Shown here in pieces: positions 60,189 through 64,000 of a stretch of DNA of 64,000 bases (positions are counted from its first letter, which is position 1; each line of letters starts with the position of its first letter). The notes under the pieces are model-generated. The model saw only the letters and a list, made by a program, of their open reading frames with translations, did no database searches and was not told the origin of the DNA. This DNA comes from DASQHW01 sp038209365 (lineage in GTDB: Bacteria > Actinomycetota > Acidimicrobiia > IMCC26256 > PALSA-610). The stretch spans positions 39,514-103,513 of the forward strand of contig JBBQXS010000013.1 of NCBI GenBank assembly GCA_038209365.1. The letters are read 5' to 3'. Made by a program: the position numbers and the translations under genes.

Positions 60189-61076
60189 ATGTCCGAAGAG
60201 CGCACCACCGGCACCGCCCGAGTCAAGCGCGGTCTCGCGGAGATGCTGCGGGGCGGCGTGATCATGGATGTTGTCGACGCGGAGCAGGCCAAGATCGCCG
60301 AGGACGCGGGCGCGGTCGCGGTGATGGCGCTCGAGCGCGTGCCCTCCGACATCCGGCGTGACGGCGGCGTCGCGCGCATGAGCGATCCGTCGATGATCGA
60401 AGGCATCCAGAAGGCCGTCACCGTGCCGGTGATGGCAAAGTGCCGGATCGGCCACTTCGCCGAGGCGCAAGTGCTGCAGGCGCTCGGCGTCGACTACGTC
60501 GACGAGTCCGAGGTCCTGACACCGGCCGACGAGGCGAACCACGTCGACAAGTGGCGGTTCACGGTGCCGTTCGTGTGCGGCGCGACCAGCCTCGGCGAGG
60601 CGCTGCGTCGTATCGCCGAGGGTGCGTGCCTGATCCGGAGCAAAGGCGAAGCCGGTACCGGCAACATCGTCGAGGCCGTGCGCCATCTGCGTTCGATCCT
60701 CGGCGACATCGAGCGCGTGAAGGTGGCGCGCTCCGAAGAGCGCTACGCGTGGGCGAAGGAGCTTCGGGCACCCGTCGACCTGGTCGACGAGGTCGCCGAG
60801 CGCGGCGAGCTTCCGGTGCCGCTTTTCTGCGCGGGCGGCATCGCCACGCCGGCAGATGCCGCGCTGGTGATGCAGCTCGGTGCGCAGGCGGTATTCGTCG
60901 GCAGCGGCATCTTCAAGTCGAGCGATCCGTCGAAGCGCGCCCGCGCCATCGTCGAGACGACCACGCACTACGAGGACGCCGACATCGTCGCCAAGGTCTC
61001 TCGCGGTTTGGGCGAGGCCATGCGCGGCGAGGAGATCGGCGCGCTCGACGTGAAGCTGGCCGAGCGGGGCTGGTGA
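60189..61076 (+). CDS. pdxS: Pyridoxal 5'-phosphate synthase subunit PdxS
   Basis: Synthase subunit of 295 residues making PLP from ribose 5-phosphate, glyceraldehyde 3-phosphate and ammonia from PdxT. The TIM barrel contains GGVIMDVVDAEQAKIAEDAG, the Schiff-base lysine in VPVMAKCRIGHFAEA, GVDYVDESEVLTPAD, RSKGEAGTGNIVEAV and FCAGGIATPADAALVMQLGA. All are near-identical to the family. The ATG follows TAGACT by 7 bases, suggesting a leaderless mRNA. pdxT follows after 23 bases. Confidence 0.97.
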   Translation: MSEERTTGTARVKRGLAEMLRGGVIMDVVDAEQAKIAEDAGAVAVMALERVPSDIRRDGGVARMSDPSMIEGIQKAVTVPVMAKCRIGHFAEAQVLQALGVDYVDESEVLTPADEANHVDKWRFTVPFVCGATSLGEALRRIAEGACLIRSKGEAGTGNIVEAVRHLRSILGDIERVKVARSEERYAWAKELRAPVDLVDEVAERGELPVPLFCAGGIATPADAALVMQLGAQAVFVGSGIFKSSDPSKRARAIVETTTHYEDADIVAKVSRGLGEAMRGEEIGALDVKLAERGW

Positions 61077-61099
61077 CCGCGTGACGCGGAGGCCGCCAG

Positions 61100-61672
61100 G
61101 TGAAGATCGGGGTCCTCGCGCTGCAAGGCGCGTTTCGCGAGCACGCTGAAGCGCTGACCGTACTCGGCGCCGACGTCGCGCTCGTCAAGCGACCCGAGGA
61201 GCTCGACAGTATCGACGCGATCTTCCTGCCCGGCGGCGAGTCGACCACGATCGACAAGCTGCTCGACTCGTCCGGGTTGCGCGCACCGTTGACGCGCCGG
61301 CTACGCGACGGCCTGCCCGCGTTCGCGACCTGCGCCGGACTGATCTTGTGCGCGTCCGAGGTGATCGACGGTCGCGCCGACCAGTCGCCGCTCGGGGTCC
61401 TCGACGTCACCGTGCGTCGCAATGGCTACGGCCGCCAACGCGAGTCGTTCGAAACGCCGCTCACGGTGCGTGGGCTCGCCGACGGCGACTTCGCCGGGGT
61501 CTTCATCCGCGCGCCGGTCGTCGAACGTGTCGGCCGCGGCGTCGAGGTGCTCGCCGAGCTCGACGGTGTTCCCGTGCTCGGACGCGCGCACGACCTCTGG
61601 TTCGCGTCGTTCCATCCCGAGCTCTCGGGCGATCTTCGTCTCCATCAACTCTTCATCAACGAGGTCAGCTGA
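61100..61672 (+). CDS. pdxT: Pyridoxal 5'-phosphate synthase glutaminase subunit PdxT
   Basis: Class I glutaminase of 190 residues that feeds ammonia to PdxS. KIGVLALQGAFREH, the oxyanion block LPGGESTTIDKLL, the nucleophile Cys in FATCAGLIL (about residue 77) and the His-Glu pair in FASFHPELSGD are intact. GTG 61100 has GGAGG at 61088-61092. The stop shares a base with the yebC ATG (TGATG). Confidence 0.96.
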   Translation: MKIGVLALQGAFREHAEALTVLGADVALVKRPEELDSIDAIFLPGGESTTIDKLLDSSGLRAPLTRRLRDGLPAFATCAGLILCASEVIDGRADQSPLGVLDVTVRRNGYGRQRESFETPLTVRGLADGDFAGVFIRAPVVERVGRGVEVLAELDGVPVLGRAHDLWFASFHPELSGDLRLHQLFINEVS

Positions 61673-62421
61673 TGTCCGGTCATTCCAAATGGCACTCGAT
61701 CAAGCACAAGAAGGGCGCGGCCGACCAGGCGCGCGGGAAGCTCTTCGCAGTGCTCATCCGTCAGATCGAGGTCGCGGCGCGCACCGGAGGCGGTGATGTC
61801 GCGACCAACGCGACGCTGCGCACCATGGTGCAAAAGGCGCGCGACGCCTCGCTGCCGGTCGACACGATCCAGCGGGCGATCCGGAGGGGCACCGGCGAGG
61901 AGGAAGGCGTCCACTACGAGTCGGTGACGTACGAGGGCTACGCGCCAGGTGGGGTCGCGGTGATCGTGCAGGCGCTCACCGACAACCGCAATCGCACGTC
62001 GGCCGAGATCAAGAACCTCTTCAGCCGCAATGGCGGTTCATTCGCCGAGCCCGGCGCCGTGTCGTGGCAGTTCGAGCGCAAGGGCATCGTCGACGTCGAC
62101 CGGGAGGTCGACGAGGACGAGCTGCTTCTCGTGGCCGCCGATGCGGGCGCCGAAGACGTGCAGGACGGTGGGAACACCTGGCAGGTGACGACCCCGCCGA
62201 CCGATCTCCACGCCGTCCGCAGCGCGATCGAGCAAGCCGGCTACAAGGTGAAGGCGGGCGATCTCACGATGATCCCGACGACCGTGGTCGAGCTGAACAA
62301 GGAGAGCCAGGCGAAGACGGTGCTGCACCTGATGGAGGTGCTCGAGGATCACGACGACGTCGAAGCCGTGTACGCCAACTTCGACATCCCCGACGCCGTG
62401 CTCGAGGCCGTGACGGCATGA
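61672..62421 (+). CDS. yebC: YebC/PmpR-family regulatory protein
   Basis: Protein of 249 residues beginning with the invariant SGHSKWHSIKHKKGAADQARGK, then EGYAPGGVAVIVQALTDNRNRT and GSFAEPGAVSWQFERKG. Members act as transcription regulators or as ribosome-rescue factors at difficult motifs; the sequence does not decide. It is coupled to pdxT by TGATG. In many actinobacteria ruvC follows; here it does not. Confidence 0.95.
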   Translation: MSGHSKWHSIKHKKGAADQARGKLFAVLIRQIEVAARTGGGDVATNATLRTMVQKARDASLPVDTIQRAIRRGTGEEEGVHYESVTYEGYAPGGVAVIVQALTDNRNRTSAEIKNLFSRNGGSFAEPGAVSWQFERKGIVDVDREVDEDELLLVAADAGAEDVQDGGNTWQVTTPPTDLHAVRSAIEQAGYKVKAGDLTMIPTTVVELNKESQAKTVLHLMEVLEDHDDVEAVYANFDIPDAVLEAVTA

Positions 62422-62470
62422 TCCTTTTGTCGCACTTGCTACCTGCCCGCCCGTAGAGTCGGCGAACCGA

Positions 62471-62487
62471 ACGGACCGTCGGTCCGT
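62471..62487. promoter_or_regulatory. 17-bp palindrome before the peroxiredoxin gene
   Basis: ACGGACC-GTC-GGTCCGT is perfectly symmetric and lies 12 bases downstream of a TAGAGT -10 candidate (62454-62459), a typical repressor position. The form resembles TetR-family operators. No TetR gene is in the window. Confidence 0.5.
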
Positions 62488-62510
62488 ATACGGGTGGGAG
62501 GTTGGGAGAG

Positions 62511-62966
62511 ATGATCGAGATCGGACAGGACGCACCGGACTTCACACTGCCGGGCGTCGAGAACGGCGCGAAGCGCGATTACACGCTCTCGGAGTACCGA
62601 GGGCGCAAGGTTGTGATCGCGTTCTATCCCGGCGACGACACGCCCGGCTGCACGCGCCAGATGTGCTCGTACCGCGACAACCTGGCCGATCTCGAGGCAA
62701 CGGGCGCGGTGTTGCTGGGAATCTCTCCCCAGGACGTCGACAGTCACGAGAGTTGGGCCGAGAAGAAGGGCTTCACGTTCCCGCTGCTCGCGGATGTCGA
62801 CAAGACGGCGATCGAGGCGTACGGCGTCGGTGCACCGCTGATCGGCGTGCGGCGCTCGGTATTCGTGGTCGACCCCGCGGGCAAGGTCGCGTTCGCCGAC
62901 CGCAAGCTGATCGGGGCGACCTTCGTCCCGATCGACAAACTCGTCCCGGTGCTCGAGAAATTGTGA
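62511..62966 (+). CDS. bcp: Thioredoxin-dependent peroxiredoxin (BCP/PrxQ type)
   Basis: Peroxiredoxin of 151 residues reducing peroxides in the cytoplasm. APDFTLPG, VVIAFYPGDDTPGCTRQMCSYRD with the peroxidatic Cys and a second Cys five residues later (the PrxQ layout), then GISPQDVDSHESWAEKKGFTFPLL follow the family order. ATG 62511 has a GGGAG-rich stretch upstream; TTG 62502 is in frame. A 17-bp palindrome in the leader suggests repression control. Confidence 0.94.
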   Translation: MIEIGQDAPDFTLPGVENGAKRDYTLSEYRGRKVVIAFYPGDDTPGCTRQMCSYRDNLADLEATGAVLLGISPQDVDSHESWAEKKGFTFPLLADVDKTAIEAYGVGAPLIGVRRSVFVVDPAGKVAFADRKLIGATFVPIDKLVPVLEKL

Positions 62967-63062
62967 CCGCTCGCGCATCATGCCGTGAGCGGACGAACTG
63001 GCCGGAGTCCTGAGCGTCAGCGAGACGGGTATCCCGCCGACTAGCGAAGGCGACAAGGGGGA

Positions 63063-63068
63063 TAGTGT
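63063..63068 (+). promoter_or_regulatory. -10 element TAGTGT, leaderless start
   Basis: TAGTGT ends 8 bases before ATG 63077. A GTG inside it (63065) is in frame but unlikely to be the start. Confidence 0.45.
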
Positions 63069-63076
63069 CCCCATTC

Positions 63077-63547
63077 ATGCGGATCGGAATGAGCGTCAAT
63101 GGTGGCGCGCAGGAGCATGATGTCGAGGCTCGCACACTGCTCGTGCAGTACCTCCGCGAAGCGTGCGGCCTCACCGGCACGAAGATCGGGTGCGACACAT
63201 CGAGCTGCGGCGCGTGCACCGTCCTGGTCGACGATGAATCGGTGAAGTCGTGCACGATGCTCGCGGCCCAGGCCGACGGCGCGGCGATCACCACCATCGA
63301 AGGTCTGGCGCAGGGCGAGCAGTGGCATCCCGTGCAGACCGCGTTCCACGAGAACCACGGCCTGCAGTGCGGGTACTGCACCGCAGGGATGGTGCTGGCG
63401 GCCGTGTCGCTGCTCGAGGAGATCCCGAACCCGTCCGAGCACGACGTGCGCTTCGGGCTCGAAGGCAACCTCTGCCGATGTACCGGCTATCACAACATCG
63501 TGAAGTCGGTCCTCGCCGCGGCGGAGACCATGCGGGCCGCGAAGTGA
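63077..63547 (+). CDS. Molybdenum hydroxylase 2Fe-2S subunit (CoxS type)
   Basis: Iron-sulfur subunit of 156 residues of a CO dehydrogenase/xanthine dehydrogenase-family enzyme. The plant-type [2Fe-2S] domain has IGCDTSSCGACTVLVD plus a later Cys (KSCTML). The second, helical [2Fe-2S] domain has LQCGYCTAGM and GNLCRCTGYHN. Four cysteines per cluster are present. It overlaps the FAD subunit gene by 4 bases; the molybdopterin subunit should lie beyond the window. Substrate cannot be told from this subunit. Confidence 0.92.
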   Translation: MRIGMSVNGGAQEHDVEARTLLVQYLREACGLTGTKIGCDTSSCGACTVLVDDESVKSCTMLAAQADGAAITTIEGLAQGEQWHPVQTAFHENHGLQCGYCTAGMVLAAVSLLEEIPNPSEHDVRFGLEGNLCRCTGYHNIVKSVLAAAETMRAAK

Positions 63548-64000
63548 TCCCCGCCGCGTTCGACTACGTCCGCGCCGGCTACGCGGCCGAAGCGATCTCG
63601 TTGATCGGTGAGCACGGTGAGGACGCGAAGTTCCTCGCGGGTGGGATGTCGTTGTTGCCGCTCATGAAGTTGCGGCTCGCGACCCCGTCGGTGCTCATCG
63701 ACGTCGGCCGCGTACGCGATCTCTCGTATGTACGCGACGCCGGTGACCATCTGGCGATCGGCGCGCTGACCCGTCACCGCGATCTGGAGACGAGTGATCT
63801 GCTGGCGAAGGATTGCGGCGTGTTGCGGGCGGTCGCGGCACAGGTCGGCGACAATCAGGTGCGTCACCGGGGCACCATCGGCGGCTCGGTCTCGCACGGC
63901 GACCCGGCCAGTGATCTGCCGGCCGCGCTGCTCGCGCTCGACGCCACGTTTGTGCTGCAGGGCCCGGGCGGCACGCGGTCGGTCGCGGCGGGCGACTTCT
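63544..64000 (+). CDS. Molybdenum hydroxylase FAD subunit (CoxM type), partial
   Basis: First 152 codons of an FAD-binding subunit, open to the window end. It begins IPAAFDYVRAGYAAEAISLIGEHG from GTG 63544. FAD-binding motifs are LAGGMSLLPLMKLRLA (about residues 33-48) and TIGGSVSHGDPASDLPAALLAL (as GTIGGSVSHGDPASDLP), both typical of the CoxM/xanthine dehydrogenase flavin subunit. It is translationally coupled to the CoxS-type gene. The C-terminal part is missing because the window ends, not because the gene is broken. Confidence 0.9.
   Translation, partial: MIPAAFDYVRAGYAAEAISLIGEHGEDAKFLAGGMSLLPLMKLRLATPSVLIDVGRVRDLSYVRDAGDHLAIGALTRHRDLETSDLLAKDCGVLRAVAAQVGDNQVRHRGTIGGSVSHGDPASDLPAALLALDATFVLQGPGGTRSVAAGDF

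Noticed and set aside
1..64000. tRNA genes, rRNA genes, CRISPR arrays, transposons or prophage genes
   Set aside because: I looked for cloverleaf-like stretches in the gaps, regularly spaced repeats, transposase motifs and phage structural genes and saw none. The only tandem array is the 44-bp hairpin repeat, which has no spacers.

Overview
The window is a GC-rich, tightly packed, purely chromosomal stretch. I count 61 protein-coding calls, no tRNA or rRNA, no CRISPR array and no recognisable insertion sequence. Gene content points to an actinobacterium, and I favour the class Acidimicrobiia. The evidence is a division and cell-wall cluster with SepF and DivIVA but no FtsA, a MurE with the DNPR motif of meso-diaminopimelate enzymes, mycothiol synthesis (mshC) with a DUF664 thiol-transferase-like protein, F420-type enzymes, and a phosphatidylinositol mannoside locus. 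The class assignment is inference; the repeat type in the L,D-transpeptidase (34607-36097) also suggests it.

Layout. 58-3182: DNA polymerase IV, a Gfo/Idh/MocA oxidoreductase, a DUF3040 membrane protein and a MerR-like regulator. 3183-7602 (minus): the MoxR / DUF58 / transglutaminase triad. 7699-8556: a small conserved-looking protein and an HNH endonuclease. 8569-11724 (minus): a 1051-residue coiled-coil protein. 11929-31377: the dcw cluster mraZ-rsmH-ftsL-ftsI-murE-murF-mraY-murD-ftsW-murG-murC-murB-ftsQ-ftsZ-pgeF-yggS-sepF-yggT-divIVA, mostly joined by 4-base start/stop overlaps. 31394-34543 (minus): ileS. 34607-40689: a repeat-bearing L,D-transpeptidase, a histone-H1-like/DksA fusion, lspA, rluD, an Rrf2 regulator (minus), an alkaline-phosphatase-superfamily enzyme and a DUF664 protein. 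40808-44305: dnaE. 44415-47932: a luciferase-like F420 oxidoreductase (minus), an F420:NADP reductase-like protein, an SDR and mshC. 48241-57551: thrS, HIT protein, membrane protein, mscL, an EF-G-like GTPase (minus), pgsA, acyltransferase, pimA and an inositol-phosphatase-like protein; this resembles the thrS-HIT-pgsA-patA-pimA order of mycobacteria with extra genes inserted. 57606-62966: lemA-htpX, a DUF3048 lipoprotein, pdxS-pdxT-yebC and a peroxiredoxin. 63077-64000: the start of a molybdenum hydroxylase (CO/xanthine dehydrogenase type) operon, cut by the window end.

The most striking observation is in thrS. The full-length threonyl-tRNA synthetase frame (48241-50250) is interrupted by a single in-frame TGA at 49492-49494, exactly where ThrRS proteins normally have a cysteine (DDAHIF-C-T). 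The frame continues perfectly on both sides. TGA is an ordinary stop in the neighbouring genes, so this could be site-specific recoding (selenocysteine or cysteine), a split synthetase (an AAGGA and an ATG follow directly), or a mutation or assembly error.

A second window-wide signal is a TANNNT -10 element ending 6-8 bases before the start codon of ten genes, implying that leaderless mRNAs are common here. Further regulatory structure includes three 10-bp-spaced MraZ-type repeats before mraZ, a 17-bp inverted repeat before rsmH, symmetric repeats before ftsZ, DnaA-box-like repeats before dnaE, and a 44-bp tandem double-hairpin repeat between dnaE and its convergent neighbour.
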